A stretch of 64,000 nt of DNA from Bacillus sp. FJAT-26390 (GCF_001682865.1 NZ_MAQX01000001.1:496001-560000); one strand, 5' to 3'. Shown: positions 1-9,160, counted from the first letter of the stretch. Numbers and translations are program-made. The notes: generated from the sequence alone by a model not told the origin.

Positions 1-231
1 GGCAAAATGATGCACCTTTCCTTCAACCGGAAGGCTATCGTTGTAGCCCTGAACCAATTCCAGATCCGTCTCGTCGGAATCGCCAAAACCGAGAAAAGCC
101 AGCTCAACAATACCATTTGTATGCTGTATGCGCCCTTTAAGCTCAAATCCGATAATGTTGGTGTAGAAGGCAATGGATGCCTCAATATCTTTAACCATTA
201 CGCCAACGTGATCAATACGTCTCTTTGTCAT
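1..231 (-). CDS. VOC-family (glyoxalase/dioxygenase fold) protein, C-terminus cut by window edge
   Basis: The first 77 codons are present; the gene runs off the left edge of the window. The N-terminus reads MTKRRIDHVGVMVKDIEAS and continues with a beta-alpha-beta-beta pattern (IAFYTNIIGFELKGR, then DETDLELVQG) typical of vicinal-oxygen-chelate proteins. His8 is in the usual first metal-ligand position, and the Glu of the DLELVQG strand is a likely second ligand. The start is ATG at 231, with a GAGG-type ribosome binding site about 10 bases upstream. It is divergent from the aldo/keto reductase at 425. Family members include glyoxalase I, fosfomycin/bleomycin resistance proteins and methylmalonyl-CoA epimerase; the substrate cannot be told from this fragment. 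Confidence 0.8.
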   Translation of the reverse strand, partial: MTKRRIDHVGVMVKDIEASIAFYTNIIGFELKGRIQHTNGIVELAFLGFGDSDETDLELVQGYNDSLPVEGKVHHFA

Positions 232-342
232 CGTTTTTGTTCCCTCCTCAAATTAGCTATAAATATTTTCCTTTATGTATTCAATAAATTTTATCACAAG
301 GAGAAGAAAATTGTCTATGCGCTGGAATTTGCAGAAAATGGG

Positions 343-370
343 TTGACATTCAAACTCGCCGATTTATAAT
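343..370 (+). promoter_or_regulatory. Sigma-A-type promoter of the aldo/keto reductase gene
   Basis: A consensus TTGACA (343-348) and a consensus TATAAT (365-370) are separated by 16 bp. They lie about 55 bp upstream of the TTG start at 425. This is one of the best promoter matches in the window. Confidence 0.75.
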
Positions 371-424
371 GATGTTATATCTTAGTAAAAAGGTAGGAAA
401 AGTTGTGTAAAAGGAGGTTAGCAG

Positions 425-1384
425 TTGGAGAAAAGGAAATTAGGCAATAGCGAGCTATTTCCATCGGTTATTGGCTTTGGCGCATGGGCTGCAGGAAAGG
501 CGGGCTGGGGGGAAGTAGCGGATAACGAAGTCGAAGCTGCCATTCACCGGGCGTATGATTTAGGGATTACTTTTTTTGATACAGCGCCAGTCTATGGATA
601 TGGGCATTCTGAGCAATTGCTTGGAAAAGTGCTTCAGCCTTTTCGGGAGAAAGTGATTATCGCGACAAAAGCTGGCCTCGAATGGAATACGCAAGGGGAG
701 GTAAGCGTTAACGTAACGAAAGCGAATATCGTGCGCGAAGTAGAGGAAAGTCTGCGGCGCTTAAATACGGACTATATTGATTTATATCAGATACACGCAC
801 CGGACTCCAGCGGCAAAACATCCATTGAAGAGACCTTTGAAACGTTGAATCAGTTAGTGGAAGAGGGGAAAATACGTTACATTGGCGTCTCGAATTTTAA
901 TGTGCAGCAATTGGTTGCAGCGCAAACGGTCAGTTCTATCGTTTCTTTGCAATCGCCGTATAATCTGTTCCAGCGTGATGTAGAACATGCGGCTTTGCCT
1001 TATATCAAACAGCTGAATATCGGATTTATACCATATAGCCCCTTGGCGCAAGGGCTGCTTACGGGGAAATTTAATTATTTAACGAGACTGCCACAGACAG
1101 ATGTGCGCGCGCAGCTAAACCCTTTATTTTCGGAAAAACAATTCGTCAAAAATCTCGTCATCATTGAAACTTTTACCGGCATAGCTAGAGCGATCGGCAA
1201 GCCGCTTAATCAAGTCGCAATTAATTGGTTGTTGTATCGCAAGGAAATTTCAAGCGTCATTGCGGGAGCTAAGACGGTCAAGCAAGTAGAAGAAAATGCA
1301 GCTGCTGCCAGATGGAGCTTAACCAGAGAAGATTATGAGCAAATAAGTCGATTGTTCGAAACGGATTCTTCTTATGCCATTTAA
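425..1384 (+). CDS. Aldo/keto reductase
   Basis: This 319-residue protein is an NAD(P)H-dependent aldo/keto reductase with a TIM-barrel fold. The N-terminus KRKLGNSELFPSVIGFGAW matches the family's first strand. The catalytic tetrad positions are visible: Asp in FFDTAPVYGYG, with Tyr in the same motif, Lys in IIATKAGLEW, and His in YQIHAPD. The C-terminal part has the cofactor segment VIAGAKTVKQVEENAAA. The start is TTG at 425, supported by AAGGAGG at about 411-417; there is no better in-frame ATG. The gene looks monocistronic: it has its own promoter and is followed by a terminator. The physiological substrate cannot be inferred. Confidence 0.92.
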   Translation: MEKRKLGNSELFPSVIGFGAWAAGKAGWGEVADNEVEAAIHRAYDLGITFFDTAPVYGYGHSEQLLGKVLQPFREKVIIATKAGLEWNTQGEVSVNVTKANIVREVEESLRRLNTDYIDLYQIHAPDSSGKTSIEETFETLNQLVEEGKIRYIGVSNFNVQQLVAAQTVSSIVSLQSPYNLFQRDVEHAALPYIKQLNIGFIPYSPLAQGLLTGKFNYLTRLPQTDVRAQLNPLFSEKQFVKNLVIIETFTGIARAIGKPLNQVAINWLLYRKEISSVIAGAKTVKQVEENAAAARWSLTREDYEQISRLFETDSSYAI

Positions 1385-1399
1385 CTCACAATATTAAAA

Positions 1400-1436
1400 A
1401 AAGGTAGCGGCCTCATGCGAGGCTGCTACCTTTATT
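1400..1436. terminator. Bidirectional intrinsic terminator between the aldo/keto reductase and PBP genes
   Basis: The inverted arms AAAGGTAGC (1400-1408) and GCTACCTTT (1425-1433) flank an inner CCTC/GAGG pairing. The sequence is T-rich downstream on the plus strand and has a seven-T run on the minus strand. It sits between two convergent genes and can end both. Confidence 0.8.
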
Positions 1437-1454
1437 GATTATGCTGCAATCCAA

Positions 1455-4400
1455 TTAACTTACGGTTTGCTTCGATGATGGACCAGATTCGCCGTTTGCA
1501 TTTTCCGATGTGACGAAAAAGCTTCCGGTTATGAGTGGTGCAACATACTCAAAGCTCGTTTCCGTGGTGGAGGCGATCCTTGAATATTTTCCATCGTTAT
1601 TTGGACTGTAGTATACATGATATTTTGTCACTTGGTCCGAGACGCTGTTAGAAGCCCAAGTTAGGCGTACGCTAAGATCCGTCTTTGCTGCTTTTAAGTC
1701 CGTCGGAGCAGCAGGTACTGCTGCTGCCGGCGGTTGCTCCCCGCCCGGGTTTTCCCCGCCTGCAGGCGGTGTAGGGATGATTGGCACGTTGCCGTACTGA
1801 ACGAGCTGGCTCGGTGCAGATTCCTTGCCGACAACATCAACCGCGGTTACATAATACGTATAGCTATGGGAGCTGGAGGCGTTGAGCTTCATTCGTTTCT
1901 CAGCACCTGCAATAATGGATTCCCCTTGCTTCTCGTAAGCGCCCTGATTAAGCGATCTGTAGACGCGGTAACCGACGACATCCTTAGCAGCACTGTCGCT
2001 AAATGTCAAAATGAGCACTCCATCCGATGATTGCAGCTTAACGCTGGCAGGAGGCGGTGGAGCAGCCCCGTCATCGACGCGCGGATCCCGTTTGGACGGT
2101 GCATTGTCTTTCGCATCCGCAGGCAGGTATACCTCAATCGGACGCCTGCTTTTTGCCGGTAATTTAGACTGTGCGTTCTTGATCTCATCCATCAGGACGT
2201 CAAGTGGCTTCTTGCGCTTAATAACGATTTGTTCCTTAACCATATCGCTTGGCGTAGCAGGGTTAGGGACATAGTTGACACCCTCGTAAGTGATATACGC
2301 CATCTTCACGAGCGCATCGTCTGTTTTCTTCGGTATATCTTTTTTGTTGAACCAGTCGGTAACAAGCATGCCAGCTTCCTTCGTTAATTGGCTAGGGAGC
2401 AAGCCGCTTGCGCTCGACACCGTTGCTTTGACGATTCCGGAAGGCCTCTCGAACTTATCGGTTACGAACATTTCAGGTTTTGTTTCTGCTACTTTGTTCA
2501 TAATTAACGCCCATATCGACCGTGCTCTTGCTTTGCCGTTCTCGCTCAGGGAATTAACCTGTTCTTCATAGCCGGCCCATACGCCTAACGTAATATCAGG
2601 AGAGAAGCCCATGAACCAAACGTCGCCGTAGCTTTGAGTGGAGCCTGTTTTACCGGCAATCGGAATTTCACCGTATTTTTTGAATTGCGATTTGAGCTTG
2701 TTGGCAGAGCCGCTTCTGTCCGAGATGACAGTAGACAGCATATCTGTCATCAGGAACGCGCTTTGTTCCGAGAATACGCGTTTTGGCTCTTGCTTGTGCT
2801 CATAGACGATTTTGCCATTAGCGTCGGTAATTTTCGAAATCATATAAGCGTCATTGAAAACACCTTTGTTCGGAATAGAGCCATAAGCGTTCGTAAGCTC
2901 TTCAACGGACGTACCGATGCTTAGTCCGCCGATTACGCCGGTTTGCGCATACGCATCGCCCGGCTGAAGCGTCGTGATGCCGAGCTTTTTAACAAAGGCC
3001 CAAGCATTCTCGATCTTGACTTCCTCGTTAAAAATTTTCAATGCCGGCAAATTCAAGGAACGGTTTAACGCCTCACGCGCCGTAACGAGACCTGCAAATT
3101 TCCGGTTTACGTTCATCGGAATGTGGAAGCCTTTCTGACCGTCCTTGAGTACCATTGGCGCATCATCAATGATGCTGGCAGGCTGGATAAGCCCCATTTC
3201 GATTGCCGGCAAGTAGGCGGCTAACGTTTTCATGGTAGAGCCTGGCTGCCTAGTCATTTGAGTGGCGTAGTTCAGCTGTTCCTCGTAAAAGTCACGGCCT
3301 TCCAGCATGCCGACAATCGCGCCGGTTTTGTGGTCCAACATGACTGCGGCGATTTGCTCTAGGCCTTTCTCCTCGCTATAAGGAGAGAAGTTTTCATCAT
3401 TGCTGCCGATCTCGCGCATGAGTCCGTAGATATCCTTGTCAATCGTCGTATAGACGTGATAACCGCCGCGAAGCAAATGGTCGCGGGCTTCTTCAATCAG
3501 CGGCGCATTTTCTTTTTTGCGAAGATCAGCTTTGGTTAATGTCTTATCCTGCTCCATAAGCATAATCTCTGCTGCTTGACGTTCTGCTTCAAGCATCAAG
3601 TAAGGGTAAGTCGTATAGGCCTTCTCCGATGGCTTCGCAAGTGTCTTGCGAATATCGAACTTGAGCGCTTCATCATATTCTTGCTGGGTGATGCGGCCCG
3701 TCTCGAACATCCGCATAAGCACGGTGCGTTGACGGCCAAGCGCGAGATCGAAGCCCTTTTGATTGAATTGGCCTTTTCCCGTAAATGCCGTGTATGCTGA
3801 AGGCCTTTGCGGAAGGCCTGCCAAATATGCGGATTGCGCAATGTTGAGTTGGTTTAAATCTGTAATGTCAAAGACGCCTTTGGCAGCTGCCTTGATCCCG
3901 AACAAATTGTAGCCGCTAGAACCGTTGCCAAACGGAACCTTGTTCAAATATGCCGCTAAAATTTCCTTCTTGGTCAAATAACGCTCCATGCGCAGGGACA
4001 AAAAGATTTCTTTGATTTTACGGCTGTCGGTTTTGTCCAAGCTTAGAAATACGCGGCGAGCGAGCTGCTGGGTAAGCGTGCTCCCCCCGGTTTGCGTATC
4101 CTCGTTAAGTAGCTTTTGCTTCACGGCGCGTCCTAGCCCGTTGATGTCTACCCCTTTGTGCTCGAAAAAATTGTTGTCTTCGATACCGAGTACGGCATTG
4201 ATGACCTGAGGCGGTAAATCATCGTATGTAATGATCATTCTATCCTCAGACGTTCTCAGCTGTCCGACAAGTGTATCGTCATTGAAGTAGACGAATCCGG
4301 TTATGGCATTCTCGCCGACTTTCTCTTCAATAACGGTTCGTGGCCTTACTTCTTCATTTTTTACGAGTGCCGCAACATAGCCAGTAACGGCGCCGCCTGC

Positions 4401-4517
4401 AAGCAATCCGATAAAGATTCCAAAGTATACCATCCATTTGACTGTTATAAATGTTACGATTCCGAATGTACGCCATTTGCTTCGTTTGATTGGCGACGGT
4501 TGACGATCCTCTTGCAT
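1455..4517 (-). CDS. Class A penicillin-binding protein (transglycosylase/transpeptidase) with C-terminal FN3 domains
   Basis: This is a bifunctional peptidoglycan synthase of about 1020 residues. A cytoplasmic basic tail is followed by a membrane anchor (about residues 20-52). The GT51 glycosyltransferase has the catalytic motif EDNNFFEHKG (Glu113), GGSTLTQQLARR, and a further conserved segment with KEILAAYLNKVPFGNG. The transpeptidase has SxxK as STMK (Ser near 425), SLN, and KTGS (near 622). The tail is Pro/Gly-rich and carries two fibronectin type III-like repeats, from about 820 and 935. The start chosen is the ATG at 4517, where GGAGGAGG lies about 8 bases upstream; a further ATG 17 codons upstream has no such site. 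At over 1000 residues it is longer than B. subtilis PBP1. The FN3 repeats probably bind wall polymers or partners. Confidence 0.95.
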   Translation of the reverse strand: MQEDRQPSPIKRSKWRTFGIVTFITVKWMVYFGIFIGLLAGGAVTGYVAALVKNEEVRPRTVIEEKVGENAITGFVYFNDDTLVGQLRTSEDRMIITYDDLPPQVINAVLGIEDNNFFEHKGVDINGLGRAVKQKLLNEDTQTGGSTLTQQLARRVFLSLDKTDSRKIKEIFLSLRMERYLTKKEILAAYLNKVPFGNGSSGYNLFGIKAAAKGVFDITDLNQLNIAQSAYLAGLPQRPSAYTAFTGKGQFNQKGFDLALGRQRTVLMRMFETGRITQQEYDEALKFDIRKTLAKPSEKAYTTYPYLMLEAERQAAEIMLMEQDKTLTKADLRKKENAPLIEEARDHLLRGGYHVYTTIDKDIYGLMREIGSNDENFSPYSEEKGLEQIAAVMLDHKTGAIVGMLEGRDFYEEQLNYATQMTRQPGSTMKTLAAYLPAIEMGLIQPASIIDDAPMVLKDGQKGFHIPMNVNRKFAGLVTAREALNRSLNLPALKIFNEEVKIENAWAFVKKLGITTLQPGDAYAQTGVIGGLSIGTSVEELTNAYGSIPNKGVFNDAYMISKITDANGKIVYEHKQEPKRVFSEQSAFLMTDMLSTVISDRSGSANKLKSQFKKYGEIPIAGKTGSTQSYGDVWFMGFSPDITLGVWAGYEEQVNSLSENGKARARSIWALIMNKVAETKPEMFVTDKFERPSGIVKATVSSASGLLPSQLTKEAGMLVTDWFNKKDIPKKTDDALVKMAYITYEGVNYVPNPATPSDMVKEQIVIKRKKPLDVLMDEIKNAQSKLPAKSRRPIEVYLPADAKDNAPSKRDPRVDDGAAPPPPASVKLQSSDGVLILTFSDSAAKDVVGYRVYRSLNQGAYEKQGESIIAGAEKRMKLNASSSHSYTYYVTAVDVVGKESAPSQLVQYGNVPIIPTPPAGGENPGGEQPPAAAVPAAPTDLKAAKTDLSVRLTWASNSVSDQVTKYHVYYSPNNDGKYSRIASTTETSFEYVAPLITGSFFVTSENANGESGPSSKQTVS

Positions 4518-4590
4518 CCTTATAACTCCTCCTCCAAATAGCACACCTATTATAACATAAATCAACAAAATTACGCATGCTTTAACAAGA

Positions 4591-4620
4591 TTGACTTCCT
4601 CCTAGGCACTGTGGTATAAA
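4591..4620 (+). promoter_or_regulatory. Promoter of the tyrS T-box transcript
   Basis: TTGACT (4591-4596) and TATAAA (4615-4620) are 18 bp apart and would start transcription near 4627, just before the T-box leader. A second TATAAT at 4624-4629 lies too far from the -35 to be its partner. Confidence 0.6.
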
Positions 4621-4626
4621 ATCTAT

Positions 4627-4955
4627 AATGTTTTATCTAATCAATGCTTTGAAGGGCATCAGTAGACAGCGAACCGCATTTTGCAGAGAACCGGTGGGTG
4701 GTGGAAACCGGTATGCGCCGCTTGTTGAATTACCGCCTGGAGCTAAGTGAAGGAACCGTATGCTAAGATCGGCTTTAGCCCAAGAAAGGGCGCCTGTCTT
4801 AAGCCGTAGTAGTTCACTTCGGAGCCCGTCTCCGTTATCAACAACGAAGTGAGAGTGTCGTACAGCCCATTTGCTTGATAGGCTGGCGTACTCTAACGAG
4901 GGTGGTACCGCGAGCTAATCCTTCTCGTCCCTTGGGGCTGGAAGGATTTTTTATG
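4627..4955 (+). promoter_or_regulatory. T-box leader (tyrosine-specific) with antiterminator and terminator
   Basis: The leader has the hallmarks of a tRNA-sensing T-box. There is an AGAGA element (about 4685) with an apical stem of GGTGG/CCGG type. A specifier loop reads GAAT-TAC-CGCCTGGAGC, with specifier codon TAC (4731-4733), a tyrosine codon. The T-box core GGGTGGTACCGCG is at 4900-4912. A terminator AATCCTTC...GAAGGATTTTTT follows at 4917-4955. Uncharged tRNA-Tyr pairs with the specifier and with the TGGT bulge, which favours the antiterminator and permits tyrS expression. The specifier matches the downstream enzyme. Confidence 0.93.
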
Positions 4956-4989
4956 TCTATATAGACGCATACGAGGGAGGAAAAGTTGT

Positions 4990-6246
4990 ATGGTGAAGTG
5001 GGAAAGTTTGTCGAAAGAACAGCAAAACGAGGTGGAGCGACAGCTCGCGGTTATCCGGCGCGGTGTCGTTGAGATTGTGCCTGAGGATGAATTAAAAAAT
5101 AAAATAGCTAATGCCGTTGCGACGGGCACTCCGCTTAAAGTGAAGCTAGGTCTTGATCCATCGGCGCCGGACATTCATATCGGTCATACCGTCGTGCTGC
5201 ACAAGCTGCGCCAGTTCCAGCAATTTGGCCATCAGATTCAGCTTTTAATCGGTGATTTTACGGGGAGAATCGGCGATCCTACAGGCAAATCGGAAACGCG
5301 GAAGCAGCTGACGGAAGAAGACGTGAAGCGGAATGCGGAAACGTACCAGAAGCAGATTTACAAAATACTGGATCCAGAGCTGACGAAGCTTTACTACAAC
5401 TCGGAGTGGCTGGCACCGCTGAACTTTGCGGAGGTTGTTAATTTAGCCGCGAAGGTAACCGTAGCGCGCATGATGGAGCGTGACGATTTCACGAAACGCT
5501 ACACAACCGGCCTCCCAATCAGCATTCATGAATTTTTCTACCCGCTAATGCAGGGATACGATTCGGTTGCGCTGGAATCCGATGTAGAGCTTGGCGGCAC
5601 GGACCAGAAATTTAATCTGCTTATGGGCAGAACGCTGCAGAAGGAATATGGCAAGGAAGCTCAGGTAGCTATTATGACGCCGCTGATCGAGGGCTTGGAC
5701 GGCGTAAATAAAATGAGCAAAAGCTTAGGCAATTACATCGGCATCGATGAGGAGCCTAACGAAATATACGGCAAATCAATGTCCATTCCAGATCGACTTA
5801 TGTACAAATATTATGAACTGGCTACCGATTTAAGCAACGAAGAGCTGGCAGCTTTGAAGTCCGGTCTTGAGGATGGCTCCGTGCACCCGCGCGATGCGAA
5901 AATGCAGCTGGCAGCAACATTCGTACGAATGTACCATGGCGATGAGGCAGCGAAAGCAGCCGAAAACCATTTTGTAACCGTATTTCAGCAGCGTGCTTTG
6001 CCGGATGATATAGAAGAAGTAACCGTATGGACAGGAGATCTGGAAAACGGTCAAATCCGAATCGTAAAGCTGCTTACGGAGCTTGGGCTGCAGCCGACGA
6101 GCAGTGAAGCAAGGCGCAGCGTGCAGCAGGGGGCGGTACGTATTAATGAAGAGAAAATTTCCGATGTGAACGCTGACGTTACACTGCATGACGGTGACGT
6201 GCTTCAAGTCGGCAAACGCAAATTCGTCAAAATTAAATTAGTATAA
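4990..6246 (+). CDS. tyrS: Tyrosine--tRNA ligase
   Basis: This 418-residue class I aminoacyl-tRNA synthetase charges tRNA-Tyr in the cytoplasm. It carries HIGH at residues 63-66 (DIHIGHTVVLHK), a tyrosine pocket typical of TyrRS (LGLDPSAPDIH), and KMSKS near 241-245. A C-terminal S4 RNA-binding domain (about 350-415) contains SSEARRSVQQGAVRIN. The KMSKS form resembles the TyrZ subgroup of bacterial TyrRS rather than the KFGKS-type B. subtilis TyrS. The ATG at 4990 follows GGGAGG closely. Transcription is controlled by the tyrosine T-box immediately upstream, and a terminator follows. Confidence 0.96.
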   Translation: MVKWESLSKEQQNEVERQLAVIRRGVVEIVPEDELKNKIANAVATGTPLKVKLGLDPSAPDIHIGHTVVLHKLRQFQQFGHQIQLLIGDFTGRIGDPTGKSETRKQLTEEDVKRNAETYQKQIYKILDPELTKLYYNSEWLAPLNFAEVVNLAAKVTVARMMERDDFTKRYTTGLPISIHEFFYPLMQGYDSVALESDVELGGTDQKFNLLMGRTLQKEYGKEAQVAIMTPLIEGLDGVNKMSKSLGNYIGIDEEPNEIYGKSMSIPDRLMYKYYELATDLSNEELAALKSGLEDGSVHPRDAKMQLAATFVRMYHGDEAAKAAENHFVTVFQQRALPDDIEEVTVWTGDLENGQIRIVKLLTELGLQPTSSEARRSVQQGAVRINEEKISDVNADVTLHDGDVLQVGKRKFVKIKLV

Positions 6247-6258
6247 TTGTTCTAATAA

Positions 6259-6300
6259 AGCTTGTTGAATGGATAAAATTCAGCAAGTTTTATTTTTTTA
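6259..6300 (+). terminator. Intrinsic terminator of tyrS
   Basis: The arms AGCTTGTTGAAT and ATTCAGCAAGTT flank a short loop and are followed by a run rich in T (6289-6300). The structure lies 13 bp after the tyrS stop. Confidence 0.8.
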
Positions 6301-6377
6301 GAAACAAAACTGCTTTTTGAACGTAATAAATAACGGAAGCATTAACAGGTTCTGGATACAGTGAGAGGAGGAGGAAG

Positions 6378-6908
6378 TTGGAGACGCTATTTATGTCTTG
6401 TCTAATCGGCGGTATAATGTACGCCCTCGTTAGTGTCATTTTTGGGGATTGGCTGGGGCAAGCATTGGACGGTGCACTTGATTTCTTATCGTTAGACGGT
6501 CATTCTTGGCTGTCGCCGACTGCGCTCGTTGGGGGAATTACCGTTTTTGGCGGGGCAGGGCTCATGCTCGATCGATATACTTCCTTTGGATCGACAGCCA
6601 TCGTTATGGTTGCCTTATTGATTGCGCTCCTTGCTGGAACGGCCGTTTTTTTCCTGTATATCAAACCAATGGAGCAAAGTGAGAACTCGATCGCTTTTTC
6701 GCTTAATGGAATGTCAGGCATGCTGGGAGATGTGCTCGTTCCAATTCCGGCTGCCGGTTATGGTGAAGTGATGGTTAAAGTGGGGGCTGGCTTTACGAAT
6801 CAGATTGCGGCAAGCTTTGATGGAGTTGAAATTGCAAGCGGCGCAAGAGTAGTCGTTGTCGAGGTAAAGGACAGCACGCTTTATGTTTCCGAAGTGAACT
6901 TATCTTAA
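6378..6908 (+). CDS. NfeD-like membrane protein (YuaF type)
   Basis: This 176-residue protein has hydrophobic segments near the N-terminus (about 5-25) and at about 50-95, followed by a soluble beta-rich domain (about 105-176). That domain contains GMSGMLGDVLVPIPAAGYGEV and GARVVVVEVKDSTLYV, the OB-fold signature of NfeD proteins. TTG at 6378 is chosen because GAGGAGGAGG lies directly upstream. The flotillin gene follows 25 bp downstream, matching the B. subtilis yuaF-floT pair. NfeD proteins act with flotillins in membrane-domain organisation. No sigma-W promoter was clearly recognisable. Confidence 0.82.
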   Translation: METLFMSCLIGGIMYALVSVIFGDWLGQALDGALDFLSLDGHSWLSPTALVGGITVFGGAGLMLDRYTSFGSTAIVMVALLIALLAGTAVFFLYIKPMEQSENSIAFSLNGMSGMLGDVLVPIPAAGYGEVMVKVGAGFTNQIAASFDGVEIASGARVVVVEVKDSTLYVSEVNLS

Positions 6909-6933
6909 TTAAGCAGTAGAGAGGGGAATGTCA

Positions 6934-8451
6934 ATGCCGGAAGTTTTTGTTATACCTGCAATCGTAATTGGAGTGCTTGTCGTATTGGGTCTTGCCTTCT
7001 GGGCGCGCTATAAGACAGTCAGCCCGGATGAGGCAATGCTCGTAACGGGATCGTTTCTCGGCTCGCGCAACGCCAGTACGGATGAATCAGGCCGTAAGGT
7101 AAAGATCATAAGAGGCGGCGGCGCGTTTATTTTACCGATATTCCAAAAGGCTGAGTTTCTGTCATTGCTGTCGCATAAGCTTGATGTGTCGACACCGGAG
7201 GTCTATACGGAGCAAGGGGTTCCGGTTATGGCGGACGGCGTGGCGATTATTAAAATCGGCGGAGCGGTTGAGGATGTGGCAACGGCGGCGGAGCAATTTC
7301 TAGGCAAACCGACCGAGGCGCTCAAGGGTGAAGCGCAGGAAGTGCTGGAAGGACATTTGCGTGCTATTCTAGGCTCCATGACGGTCGAAGAGGTTTATCG
7401 CAACCGCGACAAATTCGCCCAAGAGGTACAAGGCGTTGCGGCTAAGGATTTGAAAAAAATGGGCCTTCAAATCGTATCCTTCACGATCAAGGACCTGCGC
7501 GACAAGCACGGATACTTAGATGCGCTCGGCAAGCCGCGTATCGCAGCTGTCAAACGGGATGCGGAAATTGCAGAAGCTGAAGCGGTGCGGGATGCTAGAA
7601 TTCAAAAAGCGCTTGCGGCGGAGGCTGGCCAAAAAGCCGAGCTTGTGCGCGACACAAACATCGCTGAAGCAGAGAAAGAGAAAGAAATGAAGGTCGCATC
7701 CTTTAAACGGGATCAGGATACGGCGAAAGCCGAAGCAGATCAAGCTTATTCGATTCATGAAGCACGCGCGAAGCAAAGCGTGGTTGAAGAGCAAATGAAG
7801 GTGGAGCTCGTGCGCAAAGAGCGTGAGATCGACCTCGAAGGCAAAGAGATTTTACGTCGCGAGAAGCAGTACGATGCAGAAGTGAAGAAAAAAGCCGACG
7901 CGGATCGTTATGCGGTCGAGCAAGCGGCAGAAGCGAACAAGGCGAAGCAGCTGCGCGAAGCAGATGCCCTGCAATACCGGATCGAAGCAGAAGCGAAAGC
8001 GCATGCAGCGCAGAAGCGTCTGGATGGTTTGGCTGTTGCAGAAGCGGAGAGAGCGAAGGGAACGGCGGAGGCCGACGTGATCAGGCTGCGCGGTTTGGCG
8101 GAAGCGGAAGCGAAAGAGAAGCTAGCCGAGGCGTTTGAGAAATTTGGTGAAGCGGCCATCCTCGATATTATCGTCAAAATGCTGCCTGAGCTTGCCGGCA
8201 AAGTGGCTGAGCCGATCAGCAACATTGATAAGCTTACCGTTGTTGACACCGGGAACGGCGAAGGGGCGGCGCGTCTAAGCAATTATGTGACTTCATTGAT
8301 GTCTACCGCGCCAGAGATGCTGAAGAGCGTATCCGGTATCGATGTGAACGCGCTTATTAAAGGACTGACCTCGAAGGCGATCAGTGTGCCAAGCGGCAAT
8401 GCTAAGCCTGTAGAGATTACAGCAGCACCAAAACTGCCTGACCAAGCTTAA
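6934..8451 (+). CDS. floT: Flotillin-like SPFH-domain membrane scaffold protein
   Basis: The protein has about 505 residues. A single N-terminal membrane-associating hydrophobic stretch (residues 2-22) is followed by an SPFH/band-7 domain (about 25-200). A very long Ala/Glu/Lys-rich coiled coil (about 205-400) has repeated EAEA-type motifs, and a C-terminal oligomerisation region contains LDIIVKMLPELAGKVAEPI. This is the bacterial flotillin FloT (YuaG) layout; flotillins organise functional membrane microdomains. The second of two neighbouring ATGs (6934) is preferred, because GAGGGG at 6921-6926 is 7 bases from it but only 1 base from the ATG at 6928. It forms an operon with the NfeD-like gene. 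Confidence 0.93.
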   Translation: MPEVFVIPAIVIGVLVVLGLAFWARYKTVSPDEAMLVTGSFLGSRNASTDESGRKVKIIRGGGAFILPIFQKAEFLSLLSHKLDVSTPEVYTEQGVPVMADGVAIIKIGGAVEDVATAAEQFLGKPTEALKGEAQEVLEGHLRAILGSMTVEEVYRNRDKFAQEVQGVAAKDLKKMGLQIVSFTIKDLRDKHGYLDALGKPRIAAVKRDAEIAEAEAVRDARIQKALAAEAGQKAELVRDTNIAEAEKEKEMKVASFKRDQDTAKAEADQAYSIHEARAKQSVVEEQMKVELVRKEREIDLEGKEILRREKQYDAEVKKKADADRYAVEQAAEANKAKQLREADALQYRIEAEAKAHAAQKRLDGLAVAEAERAKGTAEADVIRLRGLAEAEAKEKLAEAFEKFGEAAILDIIVKMLPELAGKVAEPISNIDKLTVVDTGNGEGAARLSNYVTSLMSTAPEMLKSVSGIDVNALIKGLTSKAISVPSGNAKPVEITAAPKLPDQA

Positions 8452-8462
8452 ACGAAAACATA

Positions 8463-8496
8463 AAAAAACCTTGAACCGAATGGTTCAAGGTTTTTC
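8463..8496. terminator. Bidirectional terminator between floT and rpsD
   Basis: AAAAAACCTTGAACC and GGTTCAAGGTTTTT form a long perfect hairpin with a four-base loop. A-runs and T-runs on both sides fit termination of both convergent genes. Confidence 0.85.
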
Positions 8497-8502
8497 TCAT
8501 AA

Positions 8503-9105
8503 TTAACGGCTGTAGAATTCGACGATTTGTTTCTCGTCGATATCTTGGGAAAGCTCACCGCGATCAGGCAGACGAAGGAATTTACCTTCCAATGTTTGAT
8601 CGTTGAACTCAAGGTAGTTCGGAAGGTGGTGACGGCCTTCCATTGCTTCTTTAATCGTTCTTAGGCTGCGGCTGCGCTCGCGCAAACCGATTACATCGCC
8701 AAGAGATACGCTGTAAGAAGCGATATCCACTTTCTTGCCGTTTACAGTTACGTGACCGTGCGATACCAACTGACGTGCTCCTGCACGGGAGTTGGAAAGG
8801 CCAAGACGGTAAACGAGGTTGTCAAGACGGCTTTCAAGGAGGCCCATGAAGTTTTCACCGGCTTTACCTTTCATTTTTGCCGCTTTGTCAAACAAGTTGC
8901 GGAATTGTTTTTCGTTCAAACCGTACATGTGGCGAAGCTTTTGTTTCTCTTGCAATTGAACGCCGTAACCGCTCATTTTTCTGCGTTGGTTAGGGCCGTG
9001 TTGACCTGGTGGAAAAGCGCGTTTTGCAAGTTCTTTACCCGTTCCGCTCAAAGAGATTCCAAGGCGACGGCTTAGTTTAAATTTAGGTCCTGTATAACGT
9101 GACAT
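8503..9105 (-). CDS. rpsD: 30S ribosomal protein S4
   Basis: The 200-residue product begins [21 protein letters not shown], as in bacterial S4. It has the S4 RNA-binding core ([12 protein letters not shown]...[18 protein letters not shown]) at about 90-150. The start at 9105 gives the standard length; upstream in-frame ATGs would read through the regulatory leader. S4 binds 16S rRNA early in small-subunit assembly and commonly represses its own synthesis. The gene stands alone, away from the ribosomal operon, as in Bacillus. Confidence 0.97.
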   Translation of the reverse strand: MSRYTGPKFKLSRRLGISLSGTGKELAKRAFPPGQHGPNQRRKMSGYGVQLQEKQKLRHMYGLNEKQFRNLFDKAAKMKGKAGENFMGLLESRLDNLVYRLGLSNSRAGARQLVSHGHVTVNGKKVDIASYSVSLGDVIGLRERSRSLRTIKEAMEGRHHLPNYLEFNDQTLEGKFLRLPDRGELSQDIDEKQIVEFYSR

Positions 9106-9160
9106 ACGTAATATTAACTCCTTCATCAAATAAATTTGTGAATGGGGTTGTGTTTCGCCG

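Noticed and set aside
4624..4629. TATAAT as the -10 of the tyrS promoter
   Set aside because: It lies 27 bp from the only good -35; the TATAAA at 4615 fits with an 18-bp spacer.
6928..6933. ATG at 6928 as the floT start
   Set aside because: It is only one base from the ribosome binding site; the ATG at 6934 has normal spacing.
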